IMG/VR virus record: IMGVR_UViG_3300032334_000257
Coordinates: 1-21,048 of that record
Origin: a virus
Reading direction: 5' to 3' (one strand)
DNA length: 21,048 nt
Translations under genes and position numbers: made by a program
The notes under the pieces: model-generated
Databases searched by the model: none
Told to the model about the DNA's origin: nothing
The model's input: only the letters and a program-made list of their open reading frames with translations
Shown here: in pieces, positions 6,176 through 12,613 of the stretch
Layout: each line of letters begins with the position of its first letter
How positions within the stretch are numbered: the first letter of the stretch is position 1

Positions 6176-6495
6176 TCGGGTTCGCTCCGTACTTTATCTC
6201 TAAGTTCGATGAAATCATCCTCAAGAAGTAGTACGTAGTTTTCCCCGTCTAAATGAACTCCTAATACAGGAGTTCGCCCTTCAAGGATAGCCTCTAAAGT
6301 GATCTTACGCAAAACGTCAGACTTCAAAGAGAAGGACTTCTTGCCTGTCCACTTATGTTCTATCAATAGTTCGTCTGCCCTTACGTCTCCTTTACGAGAC
6401 CAGAAGGCTCCTGAAGCAGCAGAGCGCTGGCCTCCTAGAGCTTTCTCTAAACGCTTTTCATGCTTTAGAGATTGCTTTTGTCCTTCGCTCTTCAT
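6112..6495 (-). CDS. Small PD-(D/E)XK nuclease, resolvase-like
   Basis: A 127-residue protein with the PD-(D/E)XK core: GAFWSRKGDVRAD (D37), LLIEHKWT (E46, K48), KSFSLK and LRKITLEAILEGRTPVLGV. Small phage proteins with this pattern (SGAF-S-RKGDV ... IEHK-T ... S-S) are usually described as endonucleases or Hjc/RecU-like Holliday junction resolvases. The frame continues upstream to 6573, but ATG 6495 is chosen because it has GGAGG exactly five bases upstream and the upstream extension looks unrelated. The ATG also forms a TAATG junction with a 21-codon reading frame. The last 20 or so residues are Pro/Gly-rich with two cysteines and overlap whiB in another frame. Exact DNA substrate is not shown. 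Confidence 0.8.
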   Translation of the reverse strand: MKSEGQKQSLKHEKRLEKALGGQRSAASGAFWSRKGDVRADELLIEHKWTGKKSFSLKSDVLRKITLEAILEGRTPVLGVHLDGENYVLLLEDDFIELRDKVRSEPECQCTKTIPPGPGDTAPSAEG

Positions 6496-6560
6496 TAACG
6501 CCTCCAGTAACTGTTTACTGCCCAGTACCACAGCAATAACACAACTAAAGCTACTTTCAC
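6495..6560 (-). CDS. Putative 21-aa membrane mini-protein
   Basis: A 21-codon frame fills the gap between the 60-aa Cys-motif gene and the nuclease gene. It starts at GTG 6560, which overlaps the upstream stop as GTGA, and stops at TAA overlapping the next ATG as TAATG. Both junctions are the same kinds seen at clear gene borders in this window. GGTGA lies six bases before the GTG. The peptide starts MKVALVVLLLWYW, a single hydrophobic stretch, then AVNSYWRR with a basic end, so it could be one short membrane span. No family is recognised. It could be a small membrane effector, or simply a translated spacer that couples its two neighbours. Confidence 0.5.
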   Translation of the reverse strand: MKVALVVLLLWYWAVNSYWRR

Positions 6561-6739
6561 TCTGGGTCACCATTTAATGCTTTAGTAGTGTTGCATGGCC
6601 AAGCTTGACCGCATTCGGTACATGCAACCTTGCCGTAGATGTGGGTCATTTCCCTATGAAGCGCACGAATACGCGCCGTAGCTATGCTTAGGACAGATAC
6701 TTCATCGTTAAGGGTCTTTACGAAACCATCTATACTCAT
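6557..6739 (-). CDS. Small protein with H-C-C-C putative zinc site
   Basis: A 60-residue protein: an N-terminal helix, then RIRALH (H28) and C40-TE-C43-GQAWP-C49 followed by NTTKALNGD. The H-x11-C-x2-C-x5-C spacing and the T-x-KAL-x-GD end are shared with the C-terminal part of the 102-residue protein at 3068-3376. The pattern suggests a four-ligand zinc site; I recall similar 'CxxCxxxWPCxTxxAL' tails in small actinophage proteins, without a known function. It is joined to recA by a TAATG overlap and to the 21-codon frame by GTGA. A role as partner of RecA or of the following nuclease is inference from position only. Confidence 0.75.
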   Translation of the reverse strand: MSIDGFVKTLNDEVSVLSIATARIRALHREMTHIYGKVACTECGQAWPCNTTKALNGDPE

Positions 6740-7785
6740 TATTCTTCCTCTTCTATCTTGATAAGTGGAGAGGCTTTTAGGGTGTCCATAACTGCTTTAG
6801 TTAGTTCTTCCTTGAGTTCAATCTCTTCCCGAATAGATTCAAGCAAAGATTGAGCACCCTGCCACTTACGATCTCCGTAGTAGAACCAACCACCGCGGCG
6901 TTCTACAATTCCATTAATAATTGAAAGTGCAACTATCTCTTTGCCAGTATCATACTGACCTGCAGAGATAGGACCACCGTTTGCAAACCAAAAGTCTAGG
7001 TGAGCAGTCTGCTGGGGTGGGAATGTTTTATTCTTAATAGTGCGAACCTTGATGGTCTGTCCTAGACGACGCTTAGCCTCTCCAGTTCCTACTTCCAACC
7101 AATCATCACGACGTACTTCACAGCGGATAGCCATGGCGTAGTCCTTGCCTAGACCTCCTGGAGTAGTACGTGGGTCGCCATGCATAACGCCGATCTTCAT
7201 ACGGAACTGGTTGATGATTAGACAGGTTACTCCACGCTCTTCACCGTTAAGTGCACGCTTAGTAGCCTTGCCAACTTTACGGAAAAACTTGTTGGTCATA
7301 AGAGCACCACGGCCTACTGTAGCTTCATCCATATGCTTTTCGTCTTCGCTACTAGGCACTAGGGCAGGTAACGAATCGATAACCAAAAGGTCAATAGCTT
7401 TAGACTCGCAAAAAGAAATAGCAGCCTCATACGCTTCCTCCATAATGTTAGTTTCAACAAGCAAAACTCTATCCGTATCAATACCGCATGCCTGAGCGTA
7501 CTCAACGTCAAAGGGCTCTGCAGCAACCCATACGGTTACAAAGTTAGGATCAAGTGCTTGGTTAGCTGCCACAGTCTTTAGAGCAATTGCAGTCTTACCG
7601 TGCGAGGCTTCACCGATAATCTCAGTCCACTGGTTCACAGGCCAGCCACCGCCAAGGATTACATCAAGAGTTAAAGACCCTGTAGTGATGCGTTGAACTG
7701 ACTGAGCGGTACTAGCAAGTACTACGGTATTCTCACCCATCTTTTTATTTAGTTGGGCTATAACCTTTAAAAGCTCTGCATTCAT
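6739..7785 (-). CDS. recA: RecA-family recombinase
   Basis: A 348-residue RecA/UvsX-type ATPase, close to the usual RecA length. Walker A is GEASHGKT (58-65), the likely catalytic glutamate is E90 in WVAAEPFD, Walker B is LLVIDS (133-138), and the L2/sensor region runs INQFRMKIGVMHGDPRTTPG from 191, followed by GGLGKDYAMAIR. It would coat ssDNA and drive strand exchange in phage recombination-dependent repair and replication. It lacks an obvious long acidic C-terminal tail beyond IKIEEEE. Both ends are TAATG junctions, linking it to a zinc-ribbon protein upstream and a Cys-motif protein downstream, in a run that contains two nucleases and PolA. Confidence 0.95.
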   Translation of the reverse strand: MNAELLKVIAQLNKKMGENTVVLASTAQSVQRITTGSLTLDVILGGGWPVNQWTEIIGEASHGKTAIALKTVAANQALDPNFVTVWVAAEPFDVEYAQACGIDTDRVLLVETNIMEEAYEAAISFCESKAIDLLVIDSLPALVPSSEDEKHMDEATVGRGALMTNKFFRKVGKATKRALNGEERGVTCLIINQFRMKIGVMHGDPRTTPGGLGKDYAMAIRCEVRRDDWLEVGTGEAKRRLGQTIKVRTIKNKTFPPQQTAHLDFWFANGGPISAGQYDTGKEIVALSIINGIVERRGGWFYYGDRKWQGAQSLLESIREEIELKEELTKAVMDTLKASPLIKIEEEE

Positions 7786-8168
7786 TACATTTTCTCCCCA
7801 ATAGTCCAGCTAAAGCCGGATCCGTTACTGACTTGTTTTGCGGGTGTTGAGGGGCCTGAACTACTTGAAGGCATCCCACCACCACTACCTGATTGTACCA
7901 GAGGATAGCCACAGTCGTAGCACCTCATGCGTTGTGAGCCAGCTTCTGGTGTCGAGAAGTAATTACTAGAGTTACACCCTGGACACTTCGAGCTGTGAGT
8001 AGTTGAGGCTGGTTGCCTACCTTGGGTATCTTCAACATTGTCGTACTCTAAAGGAGAACGAGTTACATTGCCCTCTGGCACGCTACGTACATTTGGTATA
8101 CGAGGATCTTGGAATACTCTAGGCTGTGGTTCACTACCTAGCTTTTTACTCCACCAATCGTTAGACAT
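7785..8168 (-). CDS. Zinc-ribbon protein upstream of recA
   Basis: A 127-residue protein with a central zinc ribbon C62-PG-C65 ... C83-YD-C86-G, flanked by long disordered Ser/Gly/Pro/Gln-rich arms. The N-terminus begins SNDWWSKKLG and the C-terminus ends GFSWTIGEKM, two short aromatic segments that look like docking peptides. Zinc ribbons with disordered arms often bind nucleic acid or another protein; I recall similar proteins ('WWxxKLG ... zinc ribbon') beside recA in actinophages, with no proven role. It starts at ATG 8168 after AAGGA and joins recA through a TAATG overlap, so the two are probably made together. Confidence 0.72.
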   Translation of the reverse strand: MSNDWWSKKLGSEPQPRVFQDPRIPNVRSVPEGNVTRSPLEYDNVEDTQGRQPASTTHSSKCPGCNSSNYFSTPEAGSQRMRCYDCGYPLVQSGSGGGMPSSSSGPSTPAKQVSNGSGFSWTIGEKM

Positions 8169-8180
8169 ATTTAGCCATCC

Positions 8181-8639
8181 TTACTTAACTTTATGAACTT
8201 CTTTAGTTTCATTTTTAATTAGATTAAATGATATAAGAGACGTCAGACATGATACTGCAGTTGAGATAGCTACGTTCTTAAATAAGTGGTACAAAACCTC
8301 AGTAGTCATGTCATCATCACTGTCTTCTTCTTCACCATCATGTTCAATGTATGCAGACTTTACTTCAGTAAGTGAAAACGCCTTGGCATTTATTTCTGCG
8401 CAGATAACAGCGTGGGCTTCAAGAATAGGAAGAAGTTCTTTAATCTTTTCTAAACGGTCAAAGCTTGCGGAGATCTCCATTTCCGATACTTCTTCGGACA
8501 ATGGGTTTAGTCCCATAGCCGCTGCAATGGTCTCTGGGCTATCTACTCCAGAATCATAAATAATATTTCTAATTAATGTTGTTGGAGGTAAGTGAACTAG
8601 CGTTACCTTCTTTTTTGAACGACGTCTAAAGATACTCAC
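8181..8639 (-). CDS. Conserved-looking phage protein of unknown function
   Basis: A 152-residue protein. A basic start FRRRSKKKV is followed by LVHLPPTTLIRNIIYDSG, a helical core with MGLNPLSEEVSEMEI, then an acidic stretch DGEEEDSDDD (about 100-109). The C-terminal part is hydrophobic (about 115-140, ISTAVSCLTSLISFNLI) and could be a membrane segment or a buried helix. I recall the 'HLPPTTLIRxxIYDS ... E-E-x-x-EME' segment from other actinophage genomes without an assigned role. The start GTG 8639 overlaps the polA stop as GTGA, so it is translated right after PolA. The mixed charge and a possible membrane anchor are the notable points. Confidence 0.65.
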   Translation of the reverse strand: MSIFRRRSKKKVTLVHLPPTTLIRNIIYDSGVDSPETIAAAMGLNPLSEEVSEMEISASFDRLEKIKELLPILEAHAVICAEINAKAFSLTEVKSAYIEHDGEEEDSDDDMTTEVLYHLFKNVAISTAVSCLTSLISFNLIKNETKEVHKVK

Positions 8640-10621
8640 TTTGCGTCACCCCACCTATCTACTATTTTTACATCGGCTAATAATGGAACACTTAATACGT
8701 GAATACCTTCCATGGCATTACGAATACAGTTTGCAGTTTCTTCTGCAAGCTCCTTAGGAGCAATAGTAACCAATTCATCATGAACAGTCAAAATTAGATT
8801 TGCTTGGTCTGGCACCATGTGATGTGCCCTAACCATGGCTACTTTGATAAGGTCTGCTGCTGATCCTTGAATAACTGTATTAAACGCCTGACGTTCAGCC
8901 CGAGCACGCTGCCACATCTCCCTGGCCCTAAGATCAGGCAGGTAACGACGGCGCTTCAAGATAGTAGTTGCGTAAGGAATTGGGGTCCTGTTACGGCTCT
9001 CGGCAATAACTGTCTTACGGTATCTATCAATAGATGCAAACTTACGGGCAAACCCAGTCAACAAGTCCTGAGCCTCTTTTACGGAGCACCCAATCTGTTC
9101 AGCAATCTTTTCAGGGCCTACCCCGTAAGCCATAGCAAGTACAAGTACCTTTCCTGCCTTGCGGTTTACGCCCATAGTGTCACCTACAGTTGTGTAGATA
9201 TCTCCACCCTCAAGGTAGGAACTGCGCATAATGCGGTCCTGGGAGAATGAAGCAATGATGCGAGGCTCAATCTGAGAGTAGTCAGCCACAATCATAGAGT
9301 GATCTTCTGGTGGTATAAACAGATTGCGGATAGCCTTACCGTTAGAGGTGTGTGGGGCTGGTACGTTCTGAAGATTTGGATTACGGGACGAGAATCGACC
9401 TGTCTCTGTTCCATACTGTACAAAGTCAGTGTGTACCTTGCCGTCAAGTAGTAGACTCTTCTTGGCTACGACCTTGGACTTACCTCCAGTTGTACGAGTA
9501 ATGTCACCACCTAGGTATGGGATAACGTAAGTAGTCAATAGCTTATTCAAATCTGAGTATTGGATTAGACCATCAATGACGGCATCCTTGCCCTCAAACG
9601 CACGTAGAGCGGGCTCGGCTACAGAGTAGTCATGGCAAGTAGTAGTCTCTCCAGACTCTGCTTTCTTCTTACCGTTAGGAGTTAGTACCTTTGGGCGAAT
9701 TCCTCGGCCACCATCTTTCTTAGATGTGTACAAAACCTTTTGCTTTTCCTGAACACTATTAATATTAAATACATACTTAGCGGCTGTGTAGATGGTAGTA
9801 CGGCACTCTTCTAGCTGAGCCTCAAGATCTACCTTGAGTTGGCTAAGAGATGGTACGTCGATGTTTGCCCCAGTAAGTTCCATATTGCAGATAACTTCTA
9901 AGACGTCCATCTCTAACTTAAAGACTTTGTCTAGGCTGTTCTCAGCTAGCTGTGCTTGTAACTTCTTCCACAGTTCCCACGTCCAGTAGGCATCAAGAGC
10001 GGCATATGTTGCTACTTCATCAAAGCTGTGCGCTTCAATTTCTTTACCTACACCCTTGACCATGTCGTAATCAAACTCACGCTTCAGGCAATCATCTAGG
10101 CCAAGCGAGATACGGTTACGATTATCTAAAATAAAAGTTGCGTTCAATGTGCAAGCAAATGGGGCAGCGGGTAGACCGCCCATGTACTTTGCAACACTCT
10201 GCAAGTCAAACTTTACGTTATGCCCTACTTTAAGAATACTCTCATTCATAAAGATAGGCTTCAAAGCCTTAAAGACTTCCCCAGGAAATAACTGCTCTGG
10301 GGCTTCATCAAACACCTTGGTAGCTTTCTTCTCGTCCTTGCTGTAATCCTGCGAACGTAAAGACAAGCCCTTGGCCTGTCGAAGATTTGCAGACGGAAGT
10401 AAAGGGTAGTCTGTGCGTATGTAGTTGCCATTGGGGTGCCCCATAGGGATTACATCGCATCTACCATCAATGGCTAGTGAGATCCATACGACTCTATTTT
10501 GACGGGGGTCGCCACGATGGTCGCCCATAGTTTCTACGTCAAATACAAACGAGTCAACTTTAGAATATGCCTCTACAACTTCAGCAAGTTGTTCTGAGGT
10601 CAAAACAATATTTGGTTCCAT
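8636..10621 (-). CDS. polA: DNA polymerase I (family A) with 3'-5' exonuclease, no 5' nuclease
   Basis: A 661-residue family A DNA polymerase. The exonuclease domain has FDVETMG (D28, E30), GHNVKFD (D139) and YAALD (Y206, D210). The polymerase domain has motif A VADYSQIEPR (D447), motif B RKAGKVLVLAMAYG (K491, Y499) and motif C TVHDE (D615). The 5'-3' exonuclease domain of cellular Pol I is absent, as is usual in phages. The position matching E. coli Phe762 is Leu (L495), and the motif A tail is EPR rather than ELR. A longer frame starts at ATG 10654 inside the leader hairpin; ATG 10621 is preferred since AGGAG sits five bases upstream. It is the likely replicative polymerase with the primase and DnaB encoded upstream. 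Confidence 0.95.
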   Translation of the reverse strand: MEPNIVLTSEQLAEVVEAYSKVDSFVFDVETMGDHRGDPRQNRVVWISLAIDGRCDVIPMGHPNGNYIRTDYPLLPSANLRQAKGLSLRSQDYSKDEKKATKVFDEAPEQLFPGEVFKALKPIFMNESILKVGHNVKFDLQSVAKYMGGLPAAPFACTLNATFILDNRNRISLGLDDCLKREFDYDMVKGVGKEIEAHSFDEVATYAALDAYWTWELWKKLQAQLAENSLDKVFKLEMDVLEVICNMELTGANIDVPSLSQLKVDLEAQLEECRTTIYTAAKYVFNINSVQEKQKVLYTSKKDGGRGIRPKVLTPNGKKKAESGETTTCHDYSVAEPALRAFEGKDAVIDGLIQYSDLNKLLTTYVIPYLGGDITRTTGGKSKVVAKKSLLLDGKVHTDFVQYGTETGRFSSRNPNLQNVPAPHTSNGKAIRNLFIPPEDHSMIVADYSQIEPRIIASFSQDRIMRSSYLEGGDIYTTVGDTMGVNRKAGKVLVLAMAYGVGPEKIAEQIGCSVKEAQDLLTGFARKFASIDRYRKTVIAESRNRTPIPYATTILKRRRYLPDLRAREMWQRARAERQAFNTVIQGSAADLIKVAMVRAHHMVPDQANLILTVHDELVTIAPKELAEETANCIRNAMEGIHVLSVPLLADVKIVDRWGDAK

Positions 10622-10638
10622 TTTCTCTCCTAATGGTT

Positions 10639-10681
10639 GTAGGGAGCCAGACATGAGAGGAGGTTGTGTCTGGCTCCCTAC
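10639..10681 (-). promoter_or_regulatory. Perfect 15-bp hairpin in the polA leader
   Basis: On the minus strand GTAGGGAGCCAGACA pairs perfectly with TGTCTGGCTCCCTAC (10667-10681 with 10639-10653) around a 13-nt loop that contains CCTCCTCTC. The stem ends eight bases before the polA AGGAG (10626-10630). No U-tract follows, so it is not a standard terminator. The loop could pair with the polA ribosome site over about five bases and itself looks like the 16S anti-Shine-Dalgarno. Likely roles are control of polA translation or mRNA processing between the ssDNA-binding protein and polA. Confidence 0.75.
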
Positions 10682-10689
10682 GAGGGATA

Positions 10690-11385
10690 TTAGTCTTCTG
10701 GGAGTTCGCGTGCAATCTCTGAAAGCTCAGCCTTGGTTGAGATTCGAATTGAATCTGGACCAAGTGGCTTCAGAGTGCTGAGAGTAGCGTTAACATCAGC
10801 CAGTTCTAAATCCCAATCATCAGACAGATCGCGATCCTTAACCATCATGATGGAGTAAGTAGTCTTGGTGCCAACACCAGACTTGCTTACAGCCCAGAAC
10901 ATGCGGTCAATAGGACCTGTCTTAGGATCGTTGTTTAGCTTTTCAATCTGACCACACAGACGAAGACCTACAACCATAACCTGTACGGTTGGCTCGTCTT
11001 CAGACAGGTTTACAACGCTAAAAGCAAACTTGCTATCAGCCTTATTACCTGCACGACATAGTGGGCAGTCGGGAGTACCCAAGCAAACAAATGACTTCTT
11101 GCCCTGACGCTGTACCCAGTGCTGGGAGAAACTCATCGGGTCTGGAGAGAGAAACTTGATGAGTTGTACTTCTTCGTCAAACTTAAAATCGTTTGCGTAT
11201 GTTTTGGTTGCCTTGGCTTGAGCCTTGCGAGCTTCGCCCCATCCAACCTTGATTACAGAAGCTGCAGGAGCATCTTCGTTTTCAAATACATCTTCTGATT
11301 CGTAAACAGAATCTGCAGGTGTACGTAGTGAGTCAATGTCTTCATCAGAAAGGTATGAAGAGATATCGGTATTGCGAGCATCCAT
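10690..11385 (-). CDS. gp32-like single-stranded DNA-binding protein
   Basis: A 231-residue protein with the layout of phage gp32-like ssDNA-binding proteins. An acidic N-terminal arm (residues 1-40) is followed by GWGEARKAQAK, then YANDFKFDEEVQLIKFLSPD, then a zinc site W/H89 ... C101-x5-C107-x2-C110 (CLGTPDCPLC), and FAFSVVNL with a beta-rich OB region. The tail ends acidic (ELPED). It would cover ssDNA during replication and recombination with PolA and RecA. The start is ATG 11385 with GAGG seven bases upstream. The gene sits just before polA and is separated from it by a strong hairpin, which might let it be made in greater amounts than polA, as ssDNA-binding proteins often are. Confidence 0.82.
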   Translation of the reverse strand: MDARNTDISSYLSDEDIDSLRTPADSVYESEDVFENEDAPAASVIKVGWGEARKAQAKATKTYANDFKFDEEVQLIKFLSPDPMSFSQHWVQRQGKKSFVCLGTPDCPLCRAGNKADSKFAFSVVNLSEDEPTVQVMVVGLRLCGQIEKLNNDPKTGPIDRMFWAVSKSGVGTKTTYSIMMVKDRDLSDDWDLELADVNATLSTLKPLGPDSIRISTKAELSEIARELPED

Positions 11386-11420
11386 GTTAGGACCTCTTTC
11401 TTTTTCATTAGGCCATTAGG

Positions 11421-11906
11421 CTATTGGTTATTGGTTTCTTGGTTATGGATCCGCGTCCAGTTTTCGAATATCTCTATCGAAAGTTCTTTCTGCTGATCCC
11501 ATTCAATCCTAGGGGCTTCTAGAAGTCCCCGAGACTGAAAACTTTTTAGTGCACTTTCTATCATAGCACGACTATACATGCGCCAGCCAGGTTTCTTCTC
11601 ACCCTTGACTATGATCGACTTTAGTCTATAGGGTGCGCGGGGAATATATCCCCGACGCTCCCATAGACGTATGGTCACTAACGGACGACCTAGAGCATTA
11701 GCAAACATTCCTGCACTAAACAACTCTATCTCTTTGCCGTTAGAAAGCTTCTTCTTTAGCGGCTTTGAGTCCCACGCTTCAGGGTCGATGTAAGCACTGC
11801 GCTTAGCTTCGACTTCTGGGTTTGCAGGACGCCGTTTTTTCTTAGACCCAGGATAGTACTCATCTAACGATTTAATCAAATCGTTGATAATATCCTCAGA
11901 CTCCAT
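11421..11906 (-). CDS. MerR-like helix-turn-helix DNA-binding protein
   Basis: A 161-residue protein with a MerR-type winged helix in the middle: FSAGMFANALGRPLVTIRLW (63-82) is the helix-turn-helix, then ERRGYIPRAPYR, then a wing with GWRMYSRAMIESAL. MerR domains recognise DNA and usually act as dimers; the usual C-terminal effector-sensing domain is absent, so this is more like excisionase-type or single-domain proteins. The first 50 residues are charged and basic (GSKKKRRPANPEVEAKR). It starts at ATG 11906, 11 bp inside the end of the 36-aa zinc-finger gene. Position ahead of the ssDNA-binding protein and polA suggests a regulator of this segment or a replication accessory factor. Confidence 0.75.
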   Translation of the reverse strand: MESEDIINDLIKSLDEYYPGSKKKRRPANPEVEAKRSAYIDPEAWDSKPLKKKLSNGKEIELFSAGMFANALGRPLVTIRLWERRGYIPRAPYRLKSIIVKGEKKPGWRMYSRAMIESALKSFQSRGLLEAPRIEWDQQKELSIEIFENWTRIHNQETNNQ

Positions 11907-12006
11907 GAATCTCTTTCAAGTGTGCTAGTAGGTCTAACATCTCATCAAACGATCTATCGCAGTAACTGCAGTAGTGTTCTAAGAGAGCGGTTTTTATCTT
12001 AGCCAT
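11896..12006 (-). CDS. 36-aa classical C2H2 zinc-finger protein
   Basis: A 36-codon gene in the gap between the coiled-coil gene and the MerR-like gene. It encodes a single TFIIIA-type finger with every landmark in place: C13-x2-C16-x3-F20-x5-L26-x2-H29-x4-H34, preceded by a short helix AKIKTALLEHY. It starts at ATG 12006, three bases after the upstream TAA, and its stop overlaps the next ATG region by 11 bp, which is the tight packing seen throughout. The ribosome site is weak (AAGAAG), so it may rely on re-initiation after the upstream gene. A single finger would bind nucleic acid weakly or bind a protein. Function unknown. Confidence 0.75.
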   Translation of the reverse strand: MAKIKTALLEHYCSYCDRSFDEMLDLLAHLKEIHGV

Positions 12007-12009
12007 AAG

Positions 12010-12462
12010 TTACTTCTTTTTCAAAACGAAAGCGTTTGTAACTGTCTTAGGGAACATAGCATCAATGTCGTCTTCAGTCAAAAGACCGTCATAGAAACAT
12101 GACATTACTTCGGCTTGGTCTAGTACGGGCTTCAACTCATAGCAACGAGGGGCTAGTTCCTTAGATGTAAGAATTTCATAGCAAACTTCTTCATCAATCT
12201 TTTGTGCTACACGGCGCTGCTTCTGCATACCTACGTAGCCTTCGATCTCATCCATGTCGAACCACTTGTGGCCCTTATCATCTTCAAGACCATTCTCATC
12301 TACAAAGCCCATGAGGAACTTCTTGAGTTCATCTTGACGCTTTGTTAGTGAATCAATGTTCTTCTTCAAATATACGTATTCACGGTATGCGCTATTTAGC
12401 TCTAGCATACCTGACTCAAAATCCTCTAGTGTTGGCAATTCCTTACCAATTACTTCAGGCAT
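12010..12462 (-). CDS. Coiled-coil protein, possibly Gam/Gp157-like
   Basis: A 150-residue protein. Residues about 20-55 form a coiled coil (SAYREYVYLKKNIDSL then KRQDELKKFL), followed by DENGLEDDKGHKWFDM, which is a short beta-hairpin-like element, and a helical C-terminal part with LTEDDIDAMFPK. A long N-terminal helix leading into a compact strand element of this kind is seen in phage Gam and Gp157-like proteins (host-nuclease protection), but the match is only general. The start is ATG 12462 with GGAGGG four bases upstream. It lies between a small RHH gene and a zinc-finger gene. If it is Gam-like, a role in guarding DNA ends would suit the recombination genes downstream. Confidence 0.6.
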   Translation of the reverse strand: MPEVIGKELPTLEDFESGMLELNSAYREYVYLKKNIDSLTKRQDELKKFLMGFVDENGLEDDKGHKWFDMDEIEGYVGMQKQRRVAQKIDEEVCYEILTSKELAPRCYELKPVLDQAEVMSCFYDGLLTEDDIDAMFPKTVTNAFVLKKK

Positions 12463-12478
12463 AATCCCTCCAAATTAT

Positions 12479-12610
12479 CTATAGCTCTATGAACTCTTCA
12501 AGAGCTGCGATTAGTACGTCTGTAATAGTACACCCTAACTCTGCAGCTTTCAACTTGGCCGCATCCCAGAGTTCGTCGGATACTCTAACAGCACGAATGG
12601 GTGATGACAT
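12479..12610 (-). CDS. 43-aa ribbon-helix-helix (Arc/MetJ-like) protein
   Basis: A 43-codon gene between the SNF2-type helicase and the coiled-coil gene. The protein reads as a complete ribbon-helix-helix: strand IRAVRVSDELW (5-15), helix 1 DAAKLKAAELG, turn, helix 2 TITDVLIAALEEFIEL. Such proteins bind DNA as dimers through the N-terminal strand and are often autoregulators. The start is ATG 12610 with AGGAG eight bases upstream and only three bases after the helicase stop. The size, RHH pattern and ribosome site make it convincing despite its length. It may repress this operon or another phage promoter; targets are not visible. Confidence 0.82.
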   Translation of the reverse strand: MSSPIRAVRVSDELWDAAKLKAAELGCTITDVLIAALEEFIEL

Positions 12611-12613
12611 TCT

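Noticed and set aside
6496-6573. Upstream extension of the small nuclease gene to 6573
   Set aside because: GGAGG five bases before ATG 6495 fixes the start; the extension is unlike the family and is better explained by the 21-codon frame.
10622-10654. PolA start at ATG 10654
   Set aside because: That ATG lies inside the hairpin with no free ribosome site, whereas ATG 10621 has AGGAG at ideal spacing.
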